Part shown: one piece after another, positions 48,875 to 58,000 of the stretch
Layout of the letters: the number at the start of each line of letters is the position of its first letter
Numbering within the stretch: the stretch's first letter is position 1
From: Aquabacterium lacunae
Lineage (GTDB): Bacteria > Pseudomonadota > Gammaproteobacteria > Burkholderiales > Burkholderiaceae_C
Direction of reading: 5' to 3'
Assembly: GCF_004310865.1 (NCBI RefSeq)
Contig: NZ_SIXI01000003.1
Span: 248,001-312,000 of the forward strand
DNA length: 64,000 nucleotides
The notes under the pieces: model-generated
The model's database searches: none
What the model was told of the DNA's origin: nothing
The model's input: only the letters and a program-made list of their open reading frames with translations
Made by a program: the position numbers and the translations under genes

Positions 48875-50806
48875 TCAGGCCAGCCTGAACGAAGCCACCG
48901 ACTGCTGCAGGCGCGACGCCTGGTCACGCAGGCTGATGGCCGCAGCACTGGATTCTTCGACCAGCGCCGCATTCTGTTGCGTGCCCTGGTCGAGCATCGA
49001 CACCGCCTCATTGACCTGGCTGATGCCCAGGCTCTGCTGTTCGCTGCCCATGGCGATCTCGCTCATGAGGCTGCTGACTTCCTTGACCTGCCCCACGAGA
49101 CGGTCGATGGCTTCGGTGCTGCTGGACGCCAGTTCATAACCCTGGGCCACGGAATCGACACTTTGCTGGATCAGCGTCTTGATCTCGCGGGCGGCCTGTG
49201 TGCTGCGCTGCGCCAGGCTGCGCACCTCGGACGCCACCACCGCAAAGCCTCGGCCCTGCTCGCCCGCACGGGCCGCCTCCACTGCGGCATTCAGCGCCAG
49301 GATGTTGGTCTGGAAGGCGATGCCGTCGATCACGGCATTGATGTCGGCGATCTTGGCGCTGGCCTGGCGGATCGACTCCATGCGCTGCACCACCTGCTGG
49401 AACACTTCGCCGCTGGCCACGGCCTCCTGGGCCGCGCTGGCCGACAGGTCGCGTGAGCGGTGGGCGGTGGTGGCGGTCTGCTGCACCATGGACGACATCT
49501 GCTCCATGGACGAAGCCGTTTGCTGCAGGGACGAGGCCTGGCTTTCAGTGCGTGCACTGAGGTCCTGATTGCCCTGTGCGATCTGCGTGGCGGCCGTGGC
49601 CACCGAATCGCTGGCCACCTTGATGCTTTCGATGATGCCGCGCATGTGGGCCACCGCCTGGCCCATGGCGTTGATCATGTCGCCCACCTCGTCACGCTGC
49701 GGGCTGTGCAGGTTTCGGCTCAGGTCGCCCGCGGCCAGGGCGCAAGACACCTGCATGGCGTCTTCCACCGAATGGATCACGGAACGCGCCACCGAGTGCA
49801 TCACGAACGCCCCCAGCGCGAACAGCACGGCAACGGCAGCACTCAAGGTCAGGAACTCGGCCTGCACGGCCTTGACGCGACTGGCCATGAGGGCATCGAG
49901 CACCTTCATGCCCTCATCAGACATCGCGAACTCAGAGAGGATGGCCGCGGTGAGCGTGTCGAAGTAGGCCTTGGCCTCGGGGCCTGACTCACCGCCCGAG
50001 GCTGTGATCTGGCCCACCAGCGCGATGGCCGAATCCACCTTCTCGTCGGTGGTTTTCTGGCGGGTCAGCAGTTCGGCCGGCAGTTGCCCGCCCTCAAAGT
50101 AACGGGCGGCCCGGTGCAAGGCGCTGATGGTGTCTTCCTTGAGGGCCAGCGCCCCATCGGCCAGGCTGCGCAGGGTCAGCAAGTCATCGGCCGTGGCCGT
50201 GCCTTTGCTGCGAATGGCCGTGCCCTTGGCGCGGGCCTTGCCCAGCATGTCGGTGGCCCGGGGCATGTATTGCGTCAGCGCCACGATCATGAAATAGCTG
50301 CGCGGGTCGGCATCAAGGGCCAGGCCCGACACCTCACCCACGTCCGACAGCAGGTCGATCTGCGTCTGGATCAAGGCGTTGTGCTGCTTGAAACTGTCAG
50401 GGGCCGTGAGCTGCCCACCCGCCAGTGCCTGTTCGATGGCCTGCCAGCGCTGCAGCAGTTGCTGGTGGCGCTCATTCATTTCGCGGCTGGCATGGCCTTC
50501 AATCAAGGGGCCCAAGGTGGTCAGCAATTCGTTGACCTTCTTTTGCCGCTCGGCCCGGGGCGCCTGCATGGCGGCATTGCCCGACAGCACGCCAGCACTG
50601 AGGCCCCGGTGTTCCTGTGTGTAGCGGATCACCTCCAGCAAGGGCTCAGAGGTGCGCAAACCGCTGCGTTCCGACTCCAGCAGGCGCCATTCGGCCCACG
50701 CACGCTGCAGCACCATGACGGTCGGAATGCCGACCAGAACGGCAAACAAGAGGCCGAGCAGGCCGAACTTGTGGCGGAAACGCAGGTTGGCGATCCAGTG
50801 ATGCAT
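48875..50806 (-). CDS. methyl-accepting chemotaxis protein
   Basis: A 643-residue chemoreceptor. TM1 is at about 13-33, a helical periplasmic sensor of about 280 residues follows (its [16 protein letters not shown] stretch resembles nitrate/nitrite-sensing NIT-type domains), TM2 is near 318-340, then HAMP. The cytoplasmic tip [17 protein letters not shown], the [20 protein letters not shown] hairpin and flanking methylation helices are intact. No C-terminal CheR-docking pentapeptide is seen. The ligand is unknown; NIT is a tentative reading. Confidence 0.93.
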   Translation of the reverse strand: MHHWIANLRFRHKFGLLGLLFAVLVGIPTVMVLQRAWAEWRLLESERSGLRTSEPLLEVIRYTQEHRGLSAGVLSGNAAMQAPRAERQKKVNELLTTLGPLIEGHASREMNERHQQLLQRWQAIEQALAGGQLTAPDSFKQHNALIQTQIDLLSDVGEVSGLALDADPRSYFMIVALTQYMPRATDMLGKARAKGTAIRSKGTATADDLLTLRSLADGALALKEDTISALHRAARYFEGGQLPAELLTRQKTTDEKVDSAIALVGQITASGGESGPEAKAYFDTLTAAILSEFAMSDEGMKVLDALMASRVKAVQAEFLTLSAAVAVLFALGAFVMHSVARSVIHSVEDAMQVSCALAAGDLSRNLHSPQRDEVGDMINAMGQAVAHMRGIIESIKVASDSVATAATQIAQGNQDLSARTESQASSLQQTASSMEQMSSMVQQTATTAHRSRDLSASAAQEAVASGEVFQQVVQRMESIRQASAKIADINAVIDGIAFQTNILALNAAVEAARAGEQGRGFAVVASEVRSLAQRSTQAAREIKTLIQQSVDSVAQGYELASSSTEAIDRLVGQVKEVSSLMSEIAMGSEQQSLGISQVNEAVSMLDQGTQQNAALVEESSAAAISLRDQASRLQQSVASFRLA

Positions 50807-50963
50807 GACAGGCTCCAGTGCCGAATGACGGGGAGCACGCCAACTGAATTCCTCCGTGCTCTGAGTGTTGTGTCAGCTATCGGCGCCTGCAGATGCAGCT
50901 TGAGCCATGACACCCACTGTGTGTCCGCCACCCGCTCTGGTGGTTGATGAATGAGGCCCGATC

Positions 50964-51455
50964 GTGACATCCTCACGCCCCATGCAGGGACATGAAAAAA
51001 GATCGAACCACAGGGGCATCTCGCTGCTTGACACCTTGTGTGCCATGACGATTGCCAGCGGGCTGACCGCCACGGCTGCGCCGCACCTGATGCAATGGCC
51101 TGCCGAGGCGCGCAAGGCCGTCATCACGCACACGGCAGGCGCCATGCGTTCGGCCAGCACACTGCACCACATGAAATGCGCGGTGAACCCGCAGTGCCCG
51201 CTGCAGCAAGGCAGCGCCGTGCTGACCGTGGGCGCCGTGCAGGTGCACATGCAAGACGGGCACCCGGCCGCCGGGCACGATGAAGGTCTGGCCCGTGCAC
51301 TGGAGATCGATGGACTGCAGGTGGTGCAAGCGCCCCTCGAGACCCGGGTGCAGCACCCCTCCGCACCCGAGCCTGGACGGTGCGCCGCCGTGTACCGCAG
51401 CCCGCCAGCCCCAGGGCTGTCGCCCGAGGTGGTGGCCCTGACCGACGGTTGCTGA
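50964..51455 (+). CDS. orphan pseudopilin/prepilin-like protein
   Basis: A 163-residue protein with a type IV prepilin-like leader. Basic residues precede a Gly-Ile cleavage site (HRG-ISLLDTLCAM), followed by a 20-residue hydrophobic helix. The residue five after the cut is Asp where most pilins have Glu. Two cysteines near the C-terminus (RCAAVY and TDGC) mirror the disulfide loop of minor pilins. The GTG at 50964 has a GAGG ribosome site 7 nt upstream; an ATG at 50982 is the alternative. No other pilus or type II secretion gene is near. It sits at the border of an integrated element. Confidence 0.65.
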   Translation: MTSSRPMQGHEKRSNHRGISLLDTLCAMTIASGLTATAAPHLMQWPAEARKAVITHTAGAMRSASTLHHMKCAVNPQCPLQQGSAVLTVGAVQVHMQDGHPAAGHDEGLARALEIDGLQVVQAPLETRVQHPSAPEPGRCAAVYRSPPAPGLSPEVVALTDGC

Positions 51456-51498
51456 GGCGTGAGGCGCTTCGGAACGCCAGAACAGAGCGTCAGAAACC

Positions 51499-51552
51499 AA
51501 AAAGCCCAACAGACTGGTGTCTGCTGGGCTCAAATGGCGGAGAGGGTGGGAT
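51499..51552 (-). other. left attachment site: tRNA-Ser 3' end remnant plus terminator
   Basis: On the minus strand ATCCCACCCTCTCCGCCA (51552-51535) equals the T-arm/acceptor end, including CCA, expected of a tRNA-Ser. A terminator hairpin (51503-51514 with 51519-51530) and a T-run follow at once. The sequence on the right side does not continue as a tRNA, so this is a 3' remnant left by integration. The core matches 59565-59577. Confidence 0.7.
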
Positions 51553-51612
51553 AGTCCGCCAAACAACAGCAACCCGTTGATTTCATTATAAATCAATGAC
51601 TTGTAAACCGCT

Positions 51613-51647
51613 TATGTGGTAAGTGCATGTGGTAAATTCATGTGGCA
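51613..51647 (+). repeat. three arm-type repeats, 13-bp spacing, left end
   Basis: ATGTGGTAA begins at 51613 and 51626, and ATGTGGCAA at 51639: exactly 13 bp apart. The same motif recurs twice with the same spacing at the other end of the element. They are probably binding sites for the integrase arm domain. Confidence 0.75.
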
Positions 51648-51680
51648 AGAGTAACACTCCGCCACACAGAATCACCACGC

Positions 51681-52925
51681 ATGGCAGCGAACATCGAACG
51701 ACGCGGGAACACTTGGTTTGCCACTCTCCACGTCCCCAAGGACGTACAGCCCATCCTCGGCAAGTCCAAGTTTTTCGAGACCCTGAAGACCACGGACAAG
51801 CGGATTGCGGAGACCCGCGCCGCCCCCTTGGTGGCCCAGTGGAAGGCCCGCATTGCCGCCGCCCGGGGGCAGTCTGACCCCTACATCGACTCAGCTTTGC
51901 AATGGAAGCGAGACCACGACACCAACCCCGCCCCGGATGTGGTGCGCTCCTTCATTGAGGACGAAGCCCGGAAGGTGGCCCAAGCCAAGGGTAGCGAAGC
52001 TGGTGCAACCTTCTACGCCATAGCCACGGGGGCGCAGACCCCCATGAGCACCCTCTACACAGATTGGGCCGCACAACTCACCCTTGCCCCCAAGACCATC
52101 GACCAGATGAAGAAGGACGTAAAGGCGATGGTGGACCACTTTCGGACCATCGAGAGAGTCACCAGCGCCAGCGTTCGGGAGTGGATCAGGGACTTGATGC
52201 AGGACACCCCGACAAAGCAGGGCTACAGCGCCTCATCCATCAAGCGCATCGTTGGGTTCTGCCGGAACTTCTGGTGCTACCTCCAGGAACACGAGAAGGC
52301 CAGCCAGGACACCCAGCCGTTCATGGTGCCAGCCGCCGCCAAGAAGGCAGCAGCCAAGACCACAGGGGCCAAGGGCTGGATTCCCTTCCTTCCCGCTGAG
52401 GTGGTCAAGCTATGGCGTGAAGCAACCGCCAGGGATGACCATGAGCTTGCCGACCTGATTCACCTCGGGATGTACACGGGGGCCCGCATTGAGGAACTGT
52501 GCTCCCTGAAAGTTGAGCACTGCGACGATAGCGCCCTGCATATCGTGGACGCCAAGACCCATGCGGGCATCCGCACCGTGCCGATTCATTCCGCAATCAC
52601 GGCCAAGGTCAAAGCATTGAAGGACGCGAGCAAGGATGGCTACCTGATATCGGGGCTCACCTTCAACAAGTATGACGACCGATCCAACGCCGTAGGGAAA
52701 CGCTTTGGGCGCCTAAAGCAGGCCTTGGGATTCCCCGCGGGGAAGGTGTTTCACTCTATCCGTAAGACTGTGGTCACCCAGCTTGAGAACGCTGGGGTGT
52801 CTGAGAACTTGGCAGCAGACATTGTTGGTCACGAGAAGCCCCGGATCACTTACGGGCTGTACTCAGGGGGCCACGATCTGGCAACCATGCGGGAGGCCTT
52901 GGAGAAGCTGACATACCCGACCTGA
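51681..52925 (+). CDS. int: tyrosine-type site-specific integrase
   Basis: A 414-residue phage-type integrase. The ATG at 51681 gives MAANIERRGNTWFATLHVPKD, a short arm-binding beta region, followed by an SAM-like core-binding domain (about 100-195). The catalytic residues are visible as R in YTGARIEELCSL, H-x-x-R in VFHSIRKTVVTQL, H in DIVGHEKPRITYG and Tyr in the ITYGLYSGG end segment, so it should be active. It lies 130 nt from the left attachment site and points inward, with arm repeats in front. Confidence 0.95.
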   Translation: MAANIERRGNTWFATLHVPKDVQPILGKSKFFETLKTTDKRIAETRAAPLVAQWKARIAAARGQSDPYIDSALQWKRDHDTNPAPDVVRSFIEDEARKVAQAKGSEAGATFYAIATGAQTPMSTLYTDWAAQLTLAPKTIDQMKKDVKAMVDHFRTIERVTSASVREWIRDLMQDTPTKQGYSASSIKRIVGFCRNFWCYLQEHEKASQDTQPFMVPAAAKKAAAKTTGAKGWIPFLPAEVVKLWREATARDDHELADLIHLGMYTGARIEELCSLKVEHCDDSALHIVDAKTHAGIRTVPIHSAITAKVKALKDASKDGYLISGLTFNKYDDRSNAVGKRFGRLKQALGFPAGKVFHSIRKTVVTQLENAGVSENLAADIVGHEKPRITYGLYSGGHDLATMREALEKLTYPT

Positions 52926-53801
52926 CCAAAATTCGGAATCTAATTAATGTATCGCCACCGAGAATCCCCCCAAGCATTCCCCACGAAAACACATTACCCC
53001 CAAGAATATCTCAGCATCATCCGCACCGAATTAATATTTACGCGCAGCGCAGACCCGCAGGGCCACCACTTATCTCAGCATCACCATCAACTGCACCACC
53101 GTGGAAGTTAACGAGGCCCGCATCTGGATCCAGCCACCCAGACGCGAGATTTACGCCTCCCGGTGCACCGCTTGCCCCTCGGTGAAAGAGAATCCCTGCA
53201 ACTGCACATCGGTGCGCGAGGGCTTCGGGTGGGCTGTCATCTCCGGCCTCAAGGATTGCCGTGAGGAGGCCGAAGGGGAAGCAAAAGTTCTGGCGAAAAA
53301 ATCTGCGACCTCCGTCGATCCAGATTCGCGCCCAGCTTCCCCCGTACCCCGGGGCACCGCGCCCCCCCCTTAAGACCCAACCGGTCACCAGCAGCGCCCA
53401 CCCCGGCCCTCACCGGGGCGACAGAGCCAGCTAGGACTAAGGCTCACGCGCGGACACCTTGCCGTGAGGCTTGGGCACACGATCGTCCAATCCTGCGCCA
53501 CATCATCTTCGGGCTTCACGTTGGCGCGGTGCTCAGGGGTGGCAGGCACCCAGCCATACACGTTGCATTGGAGGCAGTATTTTTCGGCCCGGCATTTCCA
53601 CAGGGCCGAAGTTAACAGCGAGCACTCCCTCCGTTCACCGTTCCACGGCACAGCCACAGGCGTCCGGTCGGAGATGCTTCCTCAAGATGTGAGCCTCAAA
53701 TATGGGGCCAGCATATTGGGTCCGCCCGAGCAAAAAGTCAGCTTTACCGCCTCCACGCTTTAAGCAGCACTTTCATCGAATTTGATTTAAGCAGAAACAG
53801 C
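52926..53801. other. 876-nt stretch without a convincing gene
   Basis: The first 120 nt are AT-rich and the rest is GC-rich. Open frames exist at 53101-53373 (+, 90 codons, GTG start, cysteine-rich start) and 53385-53657 (-, 90 codons, four cysteines), but neither has a ribosome site or a recognisable fold, and opposite-strand frames are equally open. I regard both as unproven. The stretch separates the integrase from the convergent cargo operon. Confidence 0.5.
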
Positions 53802-54452
53802 TTAACTACGATGGACAACCAGCCCACAATTAGACAAATCGTAGGAGCCTTGGTAGTGAGGGGAGGAGTAGAGGCCCGACTCGGACGCTAGCAAGAATAA
53901 CTTCACACGAAGTTGCTTACGAAGGGCTTTCTTCTCCTTATCGAGGCCACCCATATTTGCAACGATGTCACCATGCAGGTGATCATCTGGGCCTCGCGAA
54001 GTGTCGTAAATGCGCAGCCTGCAAGCAACGTCATCCACCGACAAAGCTCTGACATCCCGCGCGACCAGTCTAATCACTCCTAGATAGTGACGGTCGGGTT
54101 GCGGCTTCCGGCCATGAGCCCCTTGCCGGACTGCGTCAGCCATCGATTCACCTTTCAGGTGCACATCCACAGTTTCGCCCCCAGCATCTGCCAAGATGCG
54201 ATTCACTGAGCCACCAATACTCGTGATATCAGTGAATAGCGACTCGTCGATTTGCCCGTACTCTTCGTCATTTTTTTTGACGTGTGTCGGGCAAAACACC
54301 AACCGCGCTAGCACTTCGTCGTCTTGGACTGGCCCAGGCGAGTGCTCGCCAACTTTGACATATTGACAAGATCCGTCAGGATCTTGCTGCAAAACAAAGT
54401 CAACGAAGTTTTTCGGCTCACCATCGAAGGCGCCAATCGATTCACACGCCAT
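53802..54452 (-). CDS. hypothetical protein, third gene of element cargo operon
   Basis: A 216-residue protein I do not recognise. It is soluble, with no signal peptide or TM helix. Visible features are a DGSCQYVKVGE stretch near residue 31, ARLVFCPTHVKKNDEEYG (about 49-66) with an unpaired C-x-x-H, and a middle beta-rich region (RHYLGVIRLVARDVRALSVDDVA). It starts 9 nt after the second gene ends, so the three genes form one unit. Base composition is lower in GC than the host. A role in phage or plasmid defence is a guess from the location on an integrative element. Confidence 0.7.
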   Translation of the reverse strand: MACESIGAFDGEPKNFVDFVLQQDPDGSCQYVKVGEHSPGPVQDDEVLARLVFCPTHVKKNDEEYGQIDESLFTDITSIGGSVNRILADAGGETVDVHLKGESMADAVRQGAHGRKPQPDRHYLGVIRLVARDVRALSVDDVACRLRIYDTSRGPDDHLHGDIVANMGGLDKEKKALRKQLRVKLFLLASESGLYSSPHYQGSYDLSNCGLVVHRS

Positions 54453-54461
54453 TTTCGTATG

Positions 54462-55034
54462 TTATGCGCAAGCGGCGGCGCGAAGCTCTTGCGGGAATGG
54501 ATGCGATTGCACCCAAACTCCAGATCGAAGCGAGTCTTCGTTTGCAACCGTCCACGGAAAATCTCCGTCTTGATCGAAATCGATACTTGCGTAAAGCTTG
54601 TTACGACGCCAGTAAGCACCGATAGTTCCGCCGTCCAACAGCATCAACTTCGGCGCGGGTATCCCCGCCATTATCATGGCAATGAGCGCCCTTTGAGCAA
54701 TGTTGGCTTGCTCTTCTGAAGGCGCCTCGGCCTCAGCCATAGACCAGTTGGCAGGAGAAGATTTGAAACGTTCAATCGCGGAAAACTGAGCGTTGAAATC
54801 CGTGGCCTTCGAATTGACGCTCAGAGGCTCCAGAATACCCAGGCTCACAAATTGCGCCAACCAGGGATCCAGAACTACTTCGCTAGAGGCTCGCTGCACA
54901 TGCTTCCGCACGGAGCTCATCAGGTTATTAATTATGCCACCGCGGTAATCCTTACCTAGACTTGAATGTCTAACACTAGAGGGCACAAAGTAACTGGGAC
55001 TCTCGCACGACGCGGATGCGAACTGAAGATTCAC
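54462..55034 (-). CDS. hypothetical protein, second gene of element cargo operon
   Basis: A 190-residue soluble protein without recognised domain. The GTG at 55034 is preferred: it overlaps the TGA of the first gene (GTGA) and has a GGAGGAAAT ribosome site a few bases away; the longer frame begins with TTG at 55070. The C-terminal part reads ALIAMIMAGIPAPKLMLLDGGTIGAYWRR, then LYASIDFDQDGDFPWTVAN, a pattern of an alpha-beta unit followed by strands. The D-x-D-x-D-G run is suggestive of a metal loop but isolated. Local GC is near 48 percent in a sampled 60-nt stretch (54901-54960), against about 65 percent in flanking host genes. Confidence 0.72.
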   Translation of the reverse strand: MNLQFASASCESPSYFVPSSVRHSSLGKDYRGGIINNLMSSVRKHVQRASSEVVLDPWLAQFVSLGILEPLSVNSKATDFNAQFSAIERFKSSPANWSMAEAEAPSEEQANIAQRALIAMIMAGIPAPKLMLLDGGTIGAYWRRNKLYASIDFDQDGDFPWTVANEDSLRSGVWVQSHPFPQELRAAACA

Positions 55035-55855
55035 ATTTCCTCCGGCACAGTTAATCCGATCTGATTGCAAACACTATCACTCAGCAAACTGTGTAGCGCT
55101 AGCTTGTTATCCAAATGAAGCCCGTCAAGGGTAGCTGAAACATCTGCGAGCTCAAAGGGCTGAGGATCTTGACCATCAATACCCACGCCCTGACTACGAT
55201 GCTGGCCGTTAATCCGAACCACACTGCTGCCTACTTCGGACACAAAGTCCACGTTAAGAAGGTTGTGAACTCGCCTTCCACTTGCGGAGGCAGAAAACCA
55301 GCCTTGGTGAATGTGCCATGAACCGTTAGTTTTCCAAGCGTGGGGACTCAGCCAAGCCCCCCCTTCTCTGAACAACCTTCTCGTCGCTTCCAACGGCTCC
55401 CCTGTTTGTATACGGAAGGAGTCTTGGTACTGCAATCCAACGGCTTGAATTAGGTAACCGGCTGTCAATCCGCACTCAATCATCGGCATCAGAATATCAA
55501 GAGCCTTCGGTTTCACCTTGTCCCAGCGGTCATAGACCATGCAGTTGCACGCGATCAAGTCCGGCCGCACGCTCACCACCCAAGTTGGCTTTCCATCGTT
55601 GCCAATGTGCGCAAGTTGCAACCCTCCCTCCTCTGGCGTGCTCACAGCAGCGCCGTCATCTCCAAAGTGCAACGACACACCCCGAATCTTGTCCATGCTA
55701 GGCAAAAGGCGTTGCAAGACATCAGTGCGGCGGTAGACCTCTTCAACCTGAGCCAGCGCCTCTGGCGACATGTGACGATCCCACTCGACTGCGAGAGCCA
55801 TGACCTCAATTGCGTGCTTGCCAGCAACTGGATGCACCTCGATGGTTTCAGACAT
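55031..55855 (-). CDS. hypothetical protein, possibly TIGR04255-like, first gene of cargo operon
   Basis: A 274-residue soluble protein that heads the three-gene operon. The central part (about residues 95-165: WVVSVRPDLIACNCMVYDRW through LIQAVGLQYQDSFRI) recalls the TIGR04255 family layout, in which a strand with a late V-G-L-R-Y-x-D/N motif follows a helix of a variable ligand-like domain. The match is from memory of the pattern and is weak. The C-terminal half is unrecognised. ATG at 55855. TIGR04255-type proteins are sporadic in bacteria, often in variable islands, and have no settled function. Confidence 0.7.
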   Translation of the reverse strand: MSETIEVHPVAGKHAIEVMALAVEWDRHMSPEALAQVEEVYRRTDVLQRLLPSMDKIRGVSLHFGDDGAAVSTPEEGGLQLAHIGNDGKPTWVVSVRPDLIACNCMVYDRWDKVKPKALDILMPMIECGLTAGYLIQAVGLQYQDSFRIQTGEPLEATRRLFREGGAWLSPHAWKTNGSWHIHQGWFSASASGRRVHNLLNVDFVSEVGSSVVRINGQHRSQGVGIDGQDPQPFELADVSATLDGLHLDNKLALHSLLSDSVCNQIGLTVPEEM

Positions 55856-56041
55856 GCGCGATTAATTGAGAAGGCCAACTTGTAGGTTAGGAACCATAGC
55901 ACAGACAGTCTCACCAGATAGATCGGTGAAGTACTCGTGAGATGGTCATTTGCGCACCCGTACCGGAATGCGCCCCGTAAGAAAACGATGGTTTCTGACA
56001 CCCAGCGCCAGCTATCCCCCAGACTGCCACAAATCTAGGGC

Positions 56042-56070
56042 TTGACACTTTCCAACACTCTGGAGATACT
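56042..56070 (+). promoter_or_regulatory. sigma-70 promoter of the resolvase gene
   Basis: TTGACA (56042-56047), 17 nt, then GATACT (56065-56070) is close to the sigma-70 consensus. The motif TTCCAACAC occurs inside the spacer and again about 30 nt downstream, before the ATG, and may be an autoregulatory site. Confidence 0.75.
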
Positions 56071-56101
56071 GACACCGTTTTCCAACACATCAACCGACAC
56101 C

Positions 56102-56680
56102 ATGCGAGTCTTCGGATACGGACGAGTCAGCACAGCAGACCAGACCACGGACAACCAGCGCCAGGAACTGGAGACGATGGGGCACGCCATCCAGGCACAG
56201 CGGTGGTTCTCAGACAAGATCAGCGGCAAGGTGCCCGCAAGCGAGCGCCCCGAGTTCTCCCGGATGCTTGAGCGCATGGAAGCCGGGGACATGCTGGTGG
56301 TCTCCAAGCTGGACCGCTTGGGCCGCGACATGATCGACGTGATGCAGACCCTGCGGGCCCTGACTGCCCAGGGCATCCGGGTGAAGGTGCTGGCCTTGGG
56401 TGACACCGACCTGACCAGCACAGCAGGCAAGGCCGTCGTGGGCATCCTCGCCGTGGTCGCGGAGATGGAGCGGGACATGCTGGTGGAGCGCACCCAGGCA
56501 GGGCTAGCCCGAGCTAAGGCCGAAGGCAAGCAGCTTGGCAGGCCGTCGAAGACCAGCGACACCGACCGGGACACCATCCGGGCCCGCTTGGGTGCCGGGG
56601 AGTCGGTCTCCCAGGTTGCCCGGGACTTCGGGATCAGTCGTGCCACGGTCATCAGCATCAGAGATGCAGCCACGACATGA
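56102..56680 (+). CDS. serine recombinase/resolvase of element 1
   Basis: A 192-residue resolvase-invertase family protein. The catalytic serine lies in YGRVSTADQTTDNQ (about 5-18), and the VSKLDRLGRDMID motif (about 62-74) supplies the conserved arginine pair. The long E helix follows (EMERDMLVERTQAGLARAKAEG), then a C-terminal HTH (SVSQVARDFGISRATVISI). ATG at 56102 matches the family start. The size is that of Tn3/gamma-delta resolvases or invertases, so it may resolve dimers of the element or invert DNA. The 421 nt after it hold inverted repeats. Confidence 0.93.
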   Translation: MRVFGYGRVSTADQTTDNQRQELETMGHAIQAQRWFSDKISGKVPASERPEFSRMLERMEAGDMLVVSKLDRLGRDMIDVMQTLRALTAQGIRVKVLALGDTDLTSTAGKAVVGILAVVAEMERDMLVERTQAGLARAKAEGKQLGRPSKTSDTDRDTIRARLGAGESVSQVARDFGISRATVISIRDAATT

Positions 56681-57101
56681 GGAAGCCACCCTAGGCCATG
56701 CCCATGGTCACAGTTCCCGGCCTCGCTATGGGCCGTTCTGACGCCTCCCCGGGCCATGCCTGTGGGGGCGTTGTCGTTTGTGGGGGCTCGTGTCCCCGGC
56801 CATCTGTAATCGTCTGCACCGTGGCCCTCGACGATTAGGGACACCTGTTAGAGGAGGGGCGGTCCGATCCAGTAAGCAAGGCGGGCCATGCCTTGCTTAC
56901 AGCCATCGGCGGAGCGAAGCCCAGGGCCGGGTTGGGTTGAGCCCGCATCGGCGCCGGGATCGACCTTCCTGGGTCATGCCGATTGACCCACCGTCTTAGA
57001 GGAAGAACCGCCCGCCGCCAGAAATTGCCCCTTCGTCTTAGAAGACCACAGCCCCGTGATCGCAAGGTCCGGGGCTTCGCCTTTTCCACGCCCACCCACC
57101 A
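56681..57101. other. noncoding stretch with two inverted repeats
   Basis: No gene is supported in these 421 nt. An 11-bp perfect inverted repeat with a 7-nt loop lies at 56872-56900 (GTAAGCAAGGC), and a 7-bp one with a 7-nt loop at 56970-56990 (TGGGTCA). The motif TTAGAGGA recurs near 56848, 56995 and (shortened) 57036. It could be an origin, a resolvase target or a regulatory leader for the downstream operon. Confidence 0.55.
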
Positions 57102-57575
57102 ATGAAAGAAATGAACCACACGTCACCCACCAGCCCGAACGCCTCGCATGAGGTATTGATTGAACGGGCCATCACCTTCCGCAATTCGACCTTTGGGGCC
57201 CTCAAGCACTTCATCAGGGACCACGAACGGCGCACCGGCCAGAAGCTCACGAACTCAGCCGCAGTGGATATGGCCCTGAGGTCATACCTCGCCAAGCATG
57301 TCCACCCAGACGTGATGAAGACCATGCACCAGCAGACCGCCCCGCATACCCGCGATGCCCTGCGCTACCTGCCTGAGGATGCACGGGAAGCCCCCGCCAT
57401 TTACAGCCAGTACCAGAGCAGCCAACCGCCAGCAGCGCCCCGCCTGACACCCTCCCGGCCCGCGATAGGGGTCCAGGTGCGGCCCCGCGTCATCACCTCA
57501 GTGCGGCCCGTGGTCACTGGCGATACCAGCCAGGAGACCCCGAGCGATGCCCAGCAGCACGGGGCCCAAGCATGA
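57102..57575 (+). CDS. hypothetical protein with RHH-like N-terminus
   Basis: A 157-residue protein. Residues about 15-68 (IERAITFRNSTFGALKHFIR, then LTNSAAVDMALRSYLAKH) look like a ribbon-helix-helix or relaxosome-type DNA-binding unit; the rest is proline-rich and probably disordered. It overlaps the next gene by ATGA and so is translationally coupled to it. A replication or partition accessory role is likely from this context but unproven. Confidence 0.7.
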   Translation: MKEMNHTSPTSPNASHEVLIERAITFRNSTFGALKHFIRDHERRTGQKLTNSAAVDMALRSYLAKHVHPDVMKTMHQQTAPHTRDALRYLPEDAREAPAIYSQYQSSQPPAAPRLTPSRPAIGVQVRPRVITSVRPVVTGDTSQETPSDAQQHGAQA

Positions 57576-58000
57576 GCACAGCACTTGAACTCAACAGCCA
57601 GATGCCCTACATGCGGTTCAACTGGTCTGAGCACGCCTCACGGGTGGACAACCTCACGTTGTCCGAACGGGGCATGTTCGATTGGATCAGGGCCACGCTG
57701 TGGAAGGTGGTGAGCTGCAAGATGCCCCGCCCGGTACTGGAGGCCCGCCTGAGGATCAAGCCAGGATCAGAGGAGGCCGCGCACCTCCAGACCCTGCTAG
57801 ACCTCGGGCACCTCGCGCAGGACGCCGATGGCTGCATCTTTGATGAAGTCCAGGCCCGGGAGTTTGCGGAGGCCGTGCGCAAGGCGCAGGTCAATCGTGC
57901 GAATGGTGCCAAGGGTGGAAGACCACCAACAGCCCGGACCACACAGGCACCTACGGAGAAACAAGGGCAACAACCTGCGCCCCCTCTTGCCGACTTCTGA
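57572..58000 (+). CDS. DUF1376/YdaU-like protein
   Basis: A 142-residue protein. The MPYMRFNWSEHASRVDNLTL stretch, then SERGMFDWIRATLWK and a basic NRANGAKGGRPP tail, follow the DUF1376 (YdaU) pattern of phage replication-region proteins, with the R-G-G-R-P type tail common in such proteins. It starts inside the stop of the RHH-like gene (ATGA). The family probably acts in DNA replication initiation as a primosome-like accessory. Confidence 0.75.
   Translation: MSTALELNSQMPYMRFNWSEHASRVDNLTLSERGMFDWIRATLWKVVSCKMPRPVLEARLRIKPGSEEAAHLQTLLDLGHLAQDADGCIFDEVQAREFAEAVRKAQVNRANGAKGGRPPTARTTQAPTEKQGQQPAPPLADF

Noticed and set aside
51535-51640. Intact tRNA gene at the left end of element 1
   Set aside because: Only the last 18 nt of a tRNA-Ser-like end are present; the sequence does not continue into a T-arm, anticodon arm or 5' acceptor strand.
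51613-51647. CRISPR array
   Set aside because: Three 9-bp motifs at 13-bp spacing are far too short; no repeat-spacer pattern occurs anywhere in the window.
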